64,000 nucleotides of DNA from the NCBI RefSeq assembly GCF_036577625.1, contig NZ_JARBDC010000045.1, positions 1 to 64,000 of the forward strand, written 5' to 3'. The notes below the pieces were generated by a model. It was not told where the DNA came from, did no database searches, and worked only from the letters and a program-made list of their open reading frames with translations. The position numbers and the translations under genes were made by a program. The stretch comes from Paenibacillus_AB sp036577625 (GTDB lineage: Bacteria > Bacillota > Bacilli > Paenibacillales > NBRC-103111). Of the stretch, positions 43,753-51,746 are shown in pieces. Numbering within the stretch: position 1 is the first letter of the stretch; every line of letters begins with the position of its first letter.

Positions 43753-45264
43753 TCATTTTTTCAGTGCTTCGTAATCTTGGGTCGTATAGTCCTTGTCCGC
43801 ATCCCAGTTCGGGAAGCCGAAATCGCCGGTTTCGACCTTCGCTCCGCCCTGCTTCACCTTGTCGACGCCTTCCTTGAAGCCTTTGGCCATTTTCTCGTTA
43901 TACTGCTTCAGCGCCCCGTCCGGATCTTTCTCCGCTCCGGTAATGACCGCCTGCAAAATTTCGTTGAAGCTCGGCTTGATTTTCGGCTGCCCCATGCCGC
44001 CGATTTCGGCGAGCGCCTTGGCCACCTCCGGATTGCGCACCGCCGGGTCCGGACGCAGGCGCAGGACGTCCCGATGCAGCTTGGCGAACGTTTCGTATTC
44101 CGGGTACGGGTACTTGGACTTGTCGGCGTTCAGCTTCTCGATCGGAGCGAGCGCGACGCCGCTCTTCATAAACCGCTCGTAAAACAGCTCCGAAGCGAGC
44201 CCTTCCTCGATGAACGTGCCGACCGCCTCCGGATATTTCGTGTTCGCCGAGACGAGAAATCCGCCGTTGTTCGCCAGCGTATGGTGCATGACGATCGGCT
44301 CGCCGGTCGGCGTCGGCAGCGGGGCCATGCCGAACTTCGCATCCGGCGTGTCGCGCTTGATCAGCCACATTCTCCACCGGCCGTCGAACAGAAACGCCGC
44401 TTTCCCTTGACCGAACAGCGCTCCGGCTTCCGGATGCTTCAAGCTGTAGGCGGAAGGCAAAATGCTGCCGTCCTTCTTCAGATCGAGGATGAACTTGAGC
44501 GAGTCGGAAATCGCCTTCGAGTCGTACGCATAGGCGCCGATTTTGTAGTTGAAGCCGCTCGACGTCAGGTTGTCGATGCCGGCCGCGAGCCCGGTGACCG
44601 TATTCGACGCGTAGCCGTTCTCGGCGAGCGCGAACACGACCCCGAACACGTCGCCCTTGCCTTTTTCCGTGACCGTCTTCGCCATGCTTCTCAGTTCGTC
44701 CCAAGTTCTCGGCGGCTTCTCCGGATCGAGACCGGCGTTTTTCAATACGTCTTTATTATAGTACAGCAGCTGGTTCAATTGAGGTCCGAAAATCGGCCAC
44801 GTATACGTTTTGCCGTCGATCACGTTGACGCCTTCCGCGAAAGCGCCGGAATAAAACTGGCTTTTCCATTTATCCGAAACGAGGCCGTCGAGCGGCCGAA
44901 TCCATTTGGAGGCGAGCACCTGCTGAAAGTCGATATTTTGCGGCATGTTGAAAATGTCCGGCAAATCGTTCGACGTGACCGCCGCCTGGATCGCCGTATT
45001 GTATTCGGCCCACGGCATATATTTCATTTCGACGCGAATTTTCCCTTTATGCCGCTCGTTGAACAGCTTGACCGTCTGTTGGCCGGGGCTTTCGTCGCCC
45101 TTCATGAAGTCGTGCGGCCCCCATATCCGAACGATCGCCTCCCCGCCCGCGTTCGCCGCGTGATCGGCTTGCTTCGACGCCCCATCCGAGCACCCGGCAA
45201 CCAGCACCGAGCCGAGCGCGATCGTCGCGGCCAGCGACGTCCATCGATTTCGTTTGCTTCCCAT
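43753..45264 (-). CDS. Extracellular sugar-binding lipoprotein
   Basis: The 503-residue family 1 solute-binding protein has a lipobox LVAGC (Cys about residue 25) and 'LPDIFNMPQNIDFQ' and 'GKAAFLFDGRWRMW' segments. A GGGGGA site lies 7 nt before the ATG. It is placed between two permease genes and two sulfatase genes, so it is probably the receptor for a sulfated oligosaccharide. Confidence 0.92.
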   Translation of the reverse strand: MGSKRNRWTSLAATIALGSVLVAGCSDGASKQADHAANAGGEAIVRIWGPHDFMKGDESPGQQTVKLFNERHKGKIRVEMKYMPWAEYNTAIQAAVTSNDLPDIFNMPQNIDFQQVLASKWIRPLDGLVSDKWKSQFYSGAFAEGVNVIDGKTYTWPIFGPQLNQLLYYNKDVLKNAGLDPEKPPRTWDELRSMAKTVTEKGKGDVFGVVFALAENGYASNTVTGLAAGIDNLTSSGFNYKIGAYAYDSKAISDSLKFILDLKKDGSILPSAYSLKHPEAGALFGQGKAAFLFDGRWRMWLIKRDTPDAKFGMAPLPTPTGEPIVMHHTLANNGGFLVSANTKYPEAVGTFIEEGLASELFYERFMKSGVALAPIEKLNADKSKYPYPEYETFAKLHRDVLRLRPDPAVRNPEVAKALAEIGGMGQPKIKPSFNEILQAVITGAEKDPDGALKQYNEKMAKGFKEGVDKVKQGGAKVETGDFGFPNWDADKDYTTQDYEALKK

Positions 45265-45313
45265 CGCAACATCCCCCAGGTAGAAATATTCATGAGCTTA
45301 ACCGTTAACGCGT

Positions 45314-46156
45314 TTACCCTTTGACCGAGCCGGCGATGCCTTCGACGAAATACCGCTGGAACAGCAGGAAGACGGCGATAATCGGCAGCAGCGAGATGCT
45401 CGCGGCCGCGGCCATTCCGGTATAATCGATGCTGTGCTCGCCGACGAACTGGTACATTCCGACGCCGAGCGTCCGCAGCTGCTCCTTCGAGAGCGTAAAC
45501 ACGAGCGGAACGAGGAACGAATTCCACGTCCACATAAACTGCATGATCGCCGTCGTGGCGATGATCGGCTTGGAGAGCGGCAGCATAATTCGGACGAACG
45601 TGCGGATAAAGCCGCTTCCGTCCATCTCCGCGGATTCCTCCAGCTCCTTCGGAATCCCCCGGAAATGGGTCATGAACAGCAAAATGAACAGCACGTGCGC
45701 GCCGCCGGACTCGGCCAGCACGACGCCGAGCAGCGTATTGTTGAGGCCGATCGCGTTGATCAGCGCGTAGACGGGAATGATCGTAAAGCCTTTCGGCATG
45801 AACATCGTCGCCGTAATCGCCGAAATGAACGCGATCCGCCCTTTGAACCGGTAGCGGCCCAGCGCGTAGCCCGTCAACGAGCAAAGCACGACTACGATCG
45901 CAACGGTGGACAAGGTGACGACGACCGTATTGAAAAAGTACGTCGAAAAGTTCGCCGTCTTCCACGCCCGAACGTAATTGTCGAATTGCAGCTTTTCCGG
46001 CCATAACGTCAAGCCGCCGGTCAAATATTCCGCATTGCTTTTCAGCGACGAAGCGACCATCCATATAAACGGATAAATCCAGACGATCCCTACGCCGATC
46101 AGCGCCAGATGCAGCGCGGCTTTGGGCAGCCCGCGCCTCAGTCCCCGCGTAAACAT
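45314..46156 (-). CDS. Carbohydrate ABC transporter permease (MsmG type)
   Basis: The 280 residues form six helices with the EAA loop 'ELEESAEMDGSGFIRTFVRIMLPLSKPII'. GGGAGGG lies 8 nt before the ATG. It is the second gene of the sulfatase/importer operon and pairs with the permease encoded 27 bp upstream. No ATPase gene is present in the operon. Confidence 0.92.
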   Translation of the reverse strand: MFTRGLRRGLPKAALHLALIGVGIVWIYPFIWMVASSLKSNAEYLTGGLTLWPEKLQFDNYVRAWKTANFSTYFFNTVVVTLSTVAIVVVLCSLTGYALGRYRFKGRIAFISAITATMFMPKGFTIIPVYALINAIGLNNTLLGVVLAESGGAHVLFILLFMTHFRGIPKELEESAEMDGSGFIRTFVRIMLPLSKPIIATTAIMQFMWTWNSFLVPLVFTLSKEQLRTLGVGMYQFVGEHSIDYTGMAAAASISLLPIIAVFLLFQRYFVEGIAGSVKG

Positions 46157-46183
46157 CCCGTTGTCCCTCCCGTACCGTTTCGC

Positions 46184-47083
46184 TCAATGTCCATGCGTCG
46201 CTTTGCCTCCGGCCAGCTTCACGAACGCTCCGAGCAGCAGCGAGATGAGCAGGACGGCGATTCCGTAAAAAATGCCCGCGGCCGACGCGAAGCCGACGCG
46301 CGCTTCTCCCGCGCTCGAGAACGCATAGCGGTAAATGTAAAGATCGACCATGTCGGTCGCGAACGCCGGTCCCCCTTCCGTCATCGCCTTCACCAGATCG
46401 AAGACGTGCAAGGCGTTGACCGCCGACAGCAGCACGATGACGCTGCCGACCGGCAGAAGCAGCGGTACCGTTATATAACGGAACAAGTGCAGCGCGTTCG
46501 CCCCGTCCACCTTGGCGGCTTCGTATACGTCCTTCGGCAGCGATTGCAGCCCGGCGAGCCAGTAAATCATTTTCATGCCGAAGCTTTTCCAAATCCCCAC
46601 GAGAATGACGACGATCAGCGCCGTGTCGATCGAACCGATCCAGTCGACCGGTTTGTCCAGCAGGCCCAGCTTCAGGAGCACCTCGTTGACGAGACCTTTG
46701 TAAGCTCCGAAAATAAACCGCATGACGAGCCCGACAACCGCCGTCGTCGTGACGACGGGCAAAAAGTATATCGCGCGGTAAACGGCCGAGCCTTTCAGCC
46801 ATACGGCGTTCAAAATCATCGCGACGACAAGAGCGAGCGGCACTTGCACGACGACAAGGACGACCATGAAAATAAAGTTGTTTTTGAACGCGTTCCAAAA
46901 GATCGGATCGTGAATCGTCTCGACGAAGTTCGCCAGTCCGACGAACTGCTGCAGCGGCCCGTAGCCGTTCCAGCGGAAAAAGCTGTACACGTAGCTCATG
47001 ACGATCGGATACAGCGTGAATACGAGAAACATGACGAGCTGCGGCGCGATAAACGCGTAGCACCATAACGCTTTCCGTTTCAA
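46184..47083 (-). CDS. Sugar ABC transporter permease (MsmF type)
   Basis: The product is 299 residues with six helices. The EAA-type loop is 'LPKDVYEAAKVDGANALHLFRYITVPLLLPV'-like, about two-thirds along. A perfect AAAGGAGGTGA site points to TTG 47083 (10 nt) rather than TTG 47089 (4 nt); an ATG at 47146 lies inside the leader hairpin. It is the first gene of the five-gene operon, preceded by a leader with an intrinsic-terminator-like hairpin. Confidence 0.9.
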   Translation of the reverse strand: MKRKALWCYAFIAPQLVMFLVFTLYPIVMSYVYSFFRWNGYGPLQQFVGLANFVETIHDPIFWNAFKNNFIFMVVLVVVQVPLALVVAMILNAVWLKGSAVYRAIYFLPVVTTTAVVGLVMRFIFGAYKGLVNEVLLKLGLLDKPVDWIGSIDTALIVVILVGIWKSFGMKMIYWLAGLQSLPKDVYEAAKVDGANALHLFRYITVPLLLPVGSVIVLLSAVNALHVFDLVKAMTEGGPAFATDMVDLYIYRYAFSSAGEARVGFASAAGIFYGIAVLLISLLLGAFVKLAGGKATHGH

Positions 47084-47126
47084 GCGCAAGTCACCTCCTT
47101 TGCAAGTCCGGAACTTCCAGTCCTTG

Positions 47127-47159
47127 AAAAAAACAAAAGGAGACACGACCTCCCCTTTG
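47127..47159 (-). promoter_or_regulatory. Leader terminator/attenuator of the sulfatase operon
   Basis: On the minus strand AAAGGGGAG and CTCCTTTT form a hairpin followed by TTTTGTTTTTTTT, between the promoter and the first gene. GAACTTCC upstream of it and GGAAGTTC downstream are complementary, so an alternative long-range helix can form around it. No gene lies upstream that this hairpin could terminate, so conditional attenuation is a reasonable reading. Confidence 0.5.
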
Positions 47160-47239
47160 CGCGTAGGAAGTTCGAGTCTCCGGCTGTCCGGTCGACAATG
47201 TTGTTTAATCCTATAAACTTACTATGAATTTACTTAGGA

Positions 47240-47269
47240 ATGATACCATCCTTCGTCACGATTCGTCAA
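47240..47269 (-). promoter_or_regulatory. SigA-type promoter of the sulfatase/importer operon
   Basis: On the minus strand the -35 is TTGACG (47269-47264), the spacer is 18 bp, and the -10 is TATCAT (47245-47240). Together with the ArsR promoter this accounts for the gene-free stretch 47084-47427. Confidence 0.55.
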
Positions 47270-47291
47270 TCGTTTTTTGCTTTGCTCCAGA

Positions 47292-47329
47292 AATATTCCT
47301 TGACTGGAATATTCCATTTTCGGTATATT
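47292..47329 (+). promoter_or_regulatory. ArsR promoter with overlapping operator
   Basis: The -35 is TTGACT (47300-47305), the spacer is 18 bp, and the -10 is TATATT (47324-47329). The -35 is exactly the spacer of a perfect inverted repeat AATATTCC / GGAATATT (47292-47299, 47306-47313). A dimeric repressor there would block RNA polymerase. Confidence 0.65.
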
Positions 47330-47427
47330 ATAAATGTGATCACGATGCGTTGGCAAAATCGATAATGGGAGGACGGATGCGGCCATACGAATCACGAACA
47401 ATGCCATGAAAGAGGATTAAGCGTGTC

Positions 47428-47757
47428 ATGGATACTACGACATGGAGTGCACTCGCAGAACCGAACCGCTTGCATATCGTCGAGCTGCTGCGCGGAGGCC
47501 CTCTCACCGTAGGGGAAATCGCCGACCGGCTTCAGCTTCGGCAGCCTCAGGCGTCCAAACATCTTCGCGTCCTGCTCGATTCCGGAATCGTGGAGCTGCA
47601 AGCCGTCGCCAACCGGCGAATCTACAGGCTGCGGCCCGAGCCTTTCCGGGAGCTGGACGATTGGCTCGAAGATTACCGCCGCCTATGGAACGAACGATTC
47701 GACCGGCTGGACGACTATCTCCGGCAATTGCAGCAGAAGGACAAAGACCCATCGTAA
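47428..47757 (+). CDS. ArsR-family transcriptional regulator
   Basis: The 109-residue winged-helix protein has 'WSALAEPNRLHIVELLRGGPLTVGEIADRLQLRQPQASKHLRVLLDSGIVE', the canonical ArsR DNA-binding region, with no metal-binding CxC motif. It is followed 48 bp later by an AHSA1/SRPBCC gene, the common ArsR–AHSA1 pairing. The palindrome at its promoter suggests autoregulation. Confidence 0.9.
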   Translation: MDTTTWSALAEPNRLHIVELLRGGPLTVGEIADRLQLRQPQASKHLRVLLDSGIVELQAVANRRIYRLRPEPFRELDDWLEDYRRLWNERFDRLDDYLRQLQQKDKDPS

Positions 47758-47805
47758 CGAGCGATACCCATTCATAAACCAATCGATTTGAGGAGGAATT
47801 CGGCA

Positions 47806-48333
47806 ATGTCGGCTAATAATACGGCATCGAACATGATTTCGCGGGTGGAAAACGAGCAGGAGCTCATATTGGAACGCGTCTTCGACGCACCGCGCTCGCT
47901 TGTATTCCAGGCTTTCTCGCAAGCGGAGCATTTGAAGCGCTGGTGGGGACCGCGCGGATGGGATCTTACGGTATGCAATATCGACTTCCGTCCCGGCGGC
48001 GTATGGCATTACTGCATGAAATGCGTCGACAAAAACCAGGGCGACTTTTACGGCTTCGAATCTTGGGGCAAAGCGGTTTATGAAGAAATCGTACAGGACG
48101 AGAAGTTCGTCTACGTCGATTATTTCTCGGACGCCGAAGGCAATGAAACGCCCGGTATGCCCGCTCCCCGCATCACGATGCTTTTCGAGGATCATGAAGG
48201 CAAGACGAAGCTGATCAGCCGCGCCCGCTACGAGACGGCCGAAGCGCTCCAAAAAGTAATCGATATGGGCATGATGCAGGGCGTCACCGAAACGTGGGAC
48301 CGTTTGGCCGAATTGCTGGCCGACATCAAGTAA
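47806..48333 (+). CDS. SRPBCC (AHSA1-like) domain protein
   Basis: ATG 47806 has GAGGAGG at 9 nt; in-frame TTG/ATG codons slightly upstream lie within the ribosome site. The 175 residues begin the fold with 'ERVFDAPRSLVFQAFSQAEHLKRWWGPRGWDL', the AHSA1 signature for a START-like hydrophobic cavity. It probably binds a small hydrophobic ligand or serves stress adaptation together with the ArsR regulator; the ligand is unknown. Confidence 0.9.
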   Translation: MSANNTASNMISRVENEQELILERVFDAPRSLVFQAFSQAEHLKRWWGPRGWDLTVCNIDFRPGGVWHYCMKCVDKNQGDFYGFESWGKAVYEEIVQDEKFVYVDYFSDAEGNETPGMPAPRITMLFEDHEGKTKLISRARYETAEALQKVIDMGMMQGVTETWDRLAELLADIK

Positions 48334-48356
48334 GACGCTGTGCGAATCGAAGAAAG

Positions 48357-48384
48357 GCCGTCGGCATAAAGCCGGCGGCTTTTT
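48357..48384 (+). terminator. Terminator of the ArsR–AHSA1 unit
   Basis: GCCGTCGGC and GCCGGCGGC (48357-48379) pair with one mismatch, followed by TTTTT. Confidence 0.8.
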
Positions 48385-48510
48385 CTTTGGGTAAGGTCTT
48401 CCTTCCTACCGGCACCTTATCCGAGTCGCTTTCCGGAAAAAATAGGTGCAGGTCTCGTTTTCCTGTTTCCTTCTATAAATATTCTTATAATAATATCTAT
48501 ATTTCATAAT

Positions 48511-48539
48511 TTGTTTTATAGATAATTCAACCGTAGAAT
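48511..48539 (+). promoter_or_regulatory. Promoter of the DJ-1/PfpI gene
   Basis: The -35 is TTGTTT (48511-48516), the spacer is 17 bp, and the -10 is TAGAAT (48534-48539), in an AT-rich stretch. Confidence 0.45.
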
Positions 48540-48578
48540 GAGGTTGTATCCAAAACCAATCTGCGGGAGGCCGTACGA

Positions 48579-49238
48579 ATGACAAAAAAAGTATTGATCG
48601 CCGTCACCAGCCATGCGGAAATTTACGAAGGGAGACCGACCGGTGTTTGGTTATCGGAATTTGCCGAAGCCTACATGGACTTTCTGAACCAAGGGTACGA
48701 AATTAGCGTGGCAAGCCCTCTTGGAGGAAAAGCCCCGGTCGATCCCGGCAGTATCGGGGCTGACATTAAAGATGATATTTTAGCTGCCGAAGCCTATTTG
48801 GCGAACACGGCGAAACTGGATGAAGTGGACGGCGAAGCTTTCGATGCGATTTTTTTGCCCGGCGGCCATGGGGCGATGTACGATCTTCCGAACCATCGAA
48901 AGCTTCAAGAGCTGCTGCGCGATTTTTATGAAGGAAATAAAATCGTCGCCGCCGTTTGCCACGGACCGGCTGCATTGACCGGCGTTACATTGTCTAACGG
49001 GCTTCCGCTTGTCGCCGGCAAACGGGTCAATGCCTTTACGGACAAGGAAGAAGCGGAAACCGCGCTCGCCCGGCACCTTCCGTTTTTGCTGGAAAGCCGG
49101 CTTCGCGAGCTGGGAGCGATTTTTGTGGCGGCTCCGAACTGGACCTCGCATTATGAGGAGGACGGCAGCCTGATCACGGGACAAAATCCTCAATCCACTC
49201 GGGCGGTCGCCAATGCCATTATCGCAAAACTCGGCTAA
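48579..49238 (+). CDS. DJ-1/PfpI (type 1 glutamine amidotransferase-like, Hsp31-type) protein
   Basis: The 219-residue protein has the nucleophile elbow AAVCHGPAAL (Cys about residue 128) and 'DAIFLPGGHGAMYDL' before it. Acidic residues near the N-terminus (EIYEG) match the Hsp31/YajL-like group. Such proteins act as glyoxalase III, deglycase or chaperone under carbonyl stress. It is monocistronic. GGGAGG precedes the ATG. Confidence 0.9.
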   Translation: MTKKVLIAVTSHAEIYEGRPTGVWLSEFAEAYMDFLNQGYEISVASPLGGKAPVDPGSIGADIKDDILAAEAYLANTAKLDEVDGEAFDAIFLPGGHGAMYDLPNHRKLQELLRDFYEGNKIVAAVCHGPAALTGVTLSNGLPLVAGKRVNAFTDKEEAETALARHLPFLLESRLRELGAIFVAAPNWTSHYEEDGSLITGQNPQSTRAVANAIIAKLG

Positions 49239-49275
49239 TCGACGGGCCATGCAATTTGCTGTACCGTTCCCGATT

Positions 49276-49308
49276 ATGCCGTATGCTTCCGGGCGAAGCG
49301 TACGGCAT
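49276..49308. terminator. Hairpin between convergent genes
   Basis: ATGCCGTATGCTTC and GAAGCGTACGGCAT form a long stem with two mismatches. No T-tract is present on either side, so termination is only probable. Confidence 0.35.
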
Positions 49309-49416
49309 AACCGGCCGGCGCAGCATCGCTGGAACAAATGCGCCGGTCGATAAAGACGAGTCCGGCGCCTGCTTAACAGCAACTTTGTCGTGTCGAGATA
49401 ACTTTCGACATGTTAG

Positions 49417-49430
49417 TGATTGATTAATAA
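49417..49430. promoter_or_regulatory. Third copy of the TGATT-4 nt-AATCA palindrome
   Basis: TGATTGATTAATAA differs at one base from the two operator-like copies upstream of the epimerase gene. It sits at the 3' end of that gene, ~1 kb away. Confidence 0.35.
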
Positions 49431-50405
49431 CTATTGTTGAGAAGGGGAGCCGCCTCTTTCCTGCAAGACGCGAATCGTATCCGCAATCCCTTTTTCGAAA
49501 GGGGTTATCCGTACGGGTCCGATCAAACGTTCGTATTTGTCCCCGCTGAGCACAAGCGGCTCTTCCGTCAAATAAAGCATTTCCACTACCTCCTTCATGA
49601 CCGGAACGCCTAATCCGAGCAAGGACAGGCCGATTTTTCCGAGCGAAATGACCGGTTTGGAGCTTCCGCTTGCCTGCCTGGCGATTCGCACGATCTCCCT
49701 GCCCGATATGACGCCTGGGCCCGGAATATGCCAGTTCTGCCCGTAAGCCTCGTCCCTGCCCGCGATCTCCGCGATCATGAACGCCGCGTCCGGCAAGTAG
49801 ACGTATTCCCGGGGGACTCGCATATTGCCGATGAAAAACGCCGTCTTGCCGGCTGCGATCGCTTCGAGCGTCGATCCCAGATAAGAAGCCTCGTTCGCCG
49901 TCGGACCGTAATAATCCGGCAGGCGGACGATCATGACCTTGGCCCGGCTCCACCGCTTGTCGAACAGCATTTTCTCGTATGCAAGCCGGGTCCTGCCTTT
50001 TCTCGTATGCGGCTGCTTCGGATGATCTTCGGTCGCCCTTTCCATTTGCTTTCTTCCGTAGGGATAGATGCCGTCAATCGCAACTACCTTTACATTCAGC
50101 CGCTCGGCAGCCTCCATCACGGATTCGCCCAAAGGAATCAGCTTGCTTGCCATCTCGTGATACGGTACGTTCGCGCAATGAAACAGGACGTCCGCATCTT
50201 CCGCAGCCGAGACGATGTCATCCGGGCGGAAAGCATCGCCAACGGCGATCGTCAAATGATCCGGTTGACCCAGCCTGGCCCGAAATTGTTCCAGCTTCCT
50301 GCGAGATCGTCCGAAGGCCACGGTCCGGATCCCTCGCCTGACCAGCTCTTCGGTAACCGAAGCGCCCGTGCCTCCCGTTGCTCCTACGACTATCGCTTTT
50401 TTCAT
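49431..50405 (-). CDS. NAD(P)-binding epimerase/dehydratase-like (atypical SDR) protein
   Basis: The product is 324 residues. VVGATGGTGASVTEEL at the N-terminus is the Rossmann dinucleotide-binding motif of extended/atypical SDRs, followed by 'GRSRRKLEQF' and 'DADVLFHCANVPYHEM'. The YxxxK pair is replaced by 'LAYEKMLFDK', so catalysis cannot be assumed. ATG 50405 follows GAGGTGA. Two palindromes lie 25-85 bp upstream, suggesting TetR-type control. Confidence 0.8.
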   Translation of the reverse strand: MKKAIVVGATGGTGASVTEELVRRGIRTVAFGRSRRKLEQFRARLGQPDHLTIAVGDAFRPDDIVSAAEDADVLFHCANVPYHEMASKLIPLGESVMEAAERLNVKVVAIDGIYPYGRKQMERATEDHPKQPHTRKGRTRLAYEKMLFDKRWSRAKVMIVRLPDYYGPTANEASYLGSTLEAIAAGKTAFFIGNMRVPREYVYLPDAAFMIAEIAGRDEAYGQNWHIPGPGVISGREIVRIARQASGSSKPVISLGKIGLSLLGLGVPVMKEVVEMLYLTEEPLVLSGDKYERLIGPVRITPFEKGIADTIRVLQERGGSPSQQ

Positions 50406-50428
50406 AAGAATCACCTCGTCACGAGTTT

Positions 50429-50489
50429 AGTGATTGATCAATCACTAATTTAAGCTTAATATAGCACCTTGTTATTGATTAGTCAATCA
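50429..50489. promoter_or_regulatory. Two TetR-type operator palindromes upstream of the epimerase gene
   Basis: TGATTGATCAATCA (50431-50444, core of a perfect 18-bp palindrome) and TGATTAGTCAATCA (50476-50489) share TGATT-4 nt-AATCA, 45 bp apart. No matching regulator gene is in the window. Confidence 0.6.
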
Positions 50490-50668
50490 CATTCTTTAAA
50501 AAAAAATCCCGGTGACTTTTCACGGTAAAAATAAAGAATTAGACTCATGCGGTGGCGTCGAGAACAGGCACAATAGCTGAAATACAAGCACGCCCGACTA
50601 TGGTAAAATGTTACGGTCGGTGGCTCGTTCCATTAAACGGCGGGGTATAGAATCTAGGAGGGATCCTA

Positions 50669-51277
50669 TTGCAGCAGCTCTTTAACGACTTCATAAAGCA
50701 GGACGTAAAGCCGTTCCTTTCCAAGCACGGCTTCGCAAAGAACAGTTTGAATTTCTATAAGGCAACAGAAAGCCTCGTCTACATGTTCAATTTCCAAAAA
50801 TCCGCTGGAAATGCGGCCGACAATGTCATGTTTTATGTGAACTGCGGAATTTATGCAACGGAGCTGGCCCGGATCCAATCGAGAGCGATTTTGACCGCGC
50901 CCAAAGAAGCGGAGTGTCACTTCAGAGCAAGAATTGAGAACATTGCCGAGTCCGTACCGGATCGATTTTCAATTACGCCTGATACGAATATGGATGTGTT
51001 GAGGAAAACGCTGCTAACCGGATTCGAACAGGTTATTCATTTCTATGATACTATGACCAGCGCCAGATCCATTGTCGATTATTACATGTCGGGTCCATTT
51101 CTACATCTGGGCGAAGAGAGCTTTCATTTGCTATTGCAATCGAACGATGCGGCAGCCGCTTTACATTATTTTAAGGCATTGCGGGAAAAGTACGGAACAG
51201 AAAAGCGATGGAGCATATTCGAGACTAACTATAAGGCCATCTTTAATCAATACGGTGTGGAGCTTGATAAGCTATAA
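50669..51277 (+). CDS. DUF4304 domain protein
   Basis: TTG 50669 has AGGAGGG 7 nt upstream. The 202-residue soluble protein begins QQLFNDFIKQDVKPFLSKHGFAKNSLNFYK, the DUF4304 pattern of a short alpha/beta protein that occurs in Firmicutes near toxin/immunity or mobile loci; function unknown. It lies immediately outside the left end of the Tn7-like element and ends at a strong hairpin. Confidence 0.75.
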   Translation: MQQLFNDFIKQDVKPFLSKHGFAKNSLNFYKATESLVYMFNFQKSAGNAADNVMFYVNCGIYATELARIQSRAILTAPKEAECHFRARIENIAESVPDRFSITPDTNMDVLRKTLLTGFEQVIHFYDTMTSARSIVDYYMSGPFLHLGEESFHLLLQSNDAAAALHYFKALREKYGTEKRWSIFETNYKAIFNQYGVELDKL

Positions 51278-51393
51278 GTCTGCATGGGGAACGTAAGGCA
51301 GAAATGCTGCGGGGACCGAAATGCTCGGGAACCTCTCGATGTGCTAATATTTGCAAGATACATCGGTCTAACGAAAACGATCATACAATCATA

Positions 51394-51448
51394 CAGCGGC
51401 AGTCCCGGACTTACCTTTCGTCCGTGGCTGCCGCTGTCTTGATTGTTT
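51394..51448. terminator. Terminator for the DUF4304 gene, probably the original glmS terminator
   Basis: CAGCGGCAG...GGAC (51394-51410) pairs with GTCC...CTGCCGCTG (51420-51436), followed by TCTTGATTGTTT on the plus strand. If the mobile element is removed, this hairpin would lie ~60 bp behind glmS on the minus strand. Confidence 0.7.
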
Positions 51449-51469
51449 GGTGCACTCTAGTACTAAGAC

Positions 51470-51474
51470 TTTAT
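51470..51474. repeat. Left target-site duplication TTTAT
   Basis: Five bases directly outside the left end, identical to 60698-60702. Confidence 0.8.
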
Positions 51475-51635
51475 TGTTCACAAATAATAAAGTTGTAGAC
51501 TGACGCTTTAGATTCATCCGTGATATTCCCGATGCCAAAGAGAACACTAGACTAAAGAATAAGCTGTAGACTACCTTCAAAATTTAATATTTCCAATTAG
51601 AATAATAATATTGTTCTAGATGATACCTTTAGACT
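51475..51635 (+). repeat. Left end: spaced TnsB-site-like repeats
   Basis: L1 AAATAATAAAGTTGTAGACT (51482-51501), L2 with TAGACT at 51548-51553 and 51567-51572, and L3 with TAGACT at 51630-51635. All face the same way. The rest of 51502-51746 is non-coding. Confidence 0.75.
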
Positions 51636-51746
51636 ACACTTGTATTATGTTGTATTGCTCGCGCACAAAACACTAACCAAAAAATATATAAAAGTTACTC
51701 GCGGCAGAATAACTTATATAGAGTAACGTAAAGAAACCCATTGTAT

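Noticed and set aside
47227..47427. T-box riboswitch in the 47-kb intergenic region
   Set aside because: No T-box sequence or specifier-type stem was found, and the downstream genes are not amino-acid related.
51440..51474. A further TAGACT-like copy (CTAGTACTAAGACT) just outside the left end as the true boundary
   Set aside because: The duplication TTTAT and the TGTTCA match place the boundary at 51475. The outer copy may be a trace of an earlier insertion but has no paired end.
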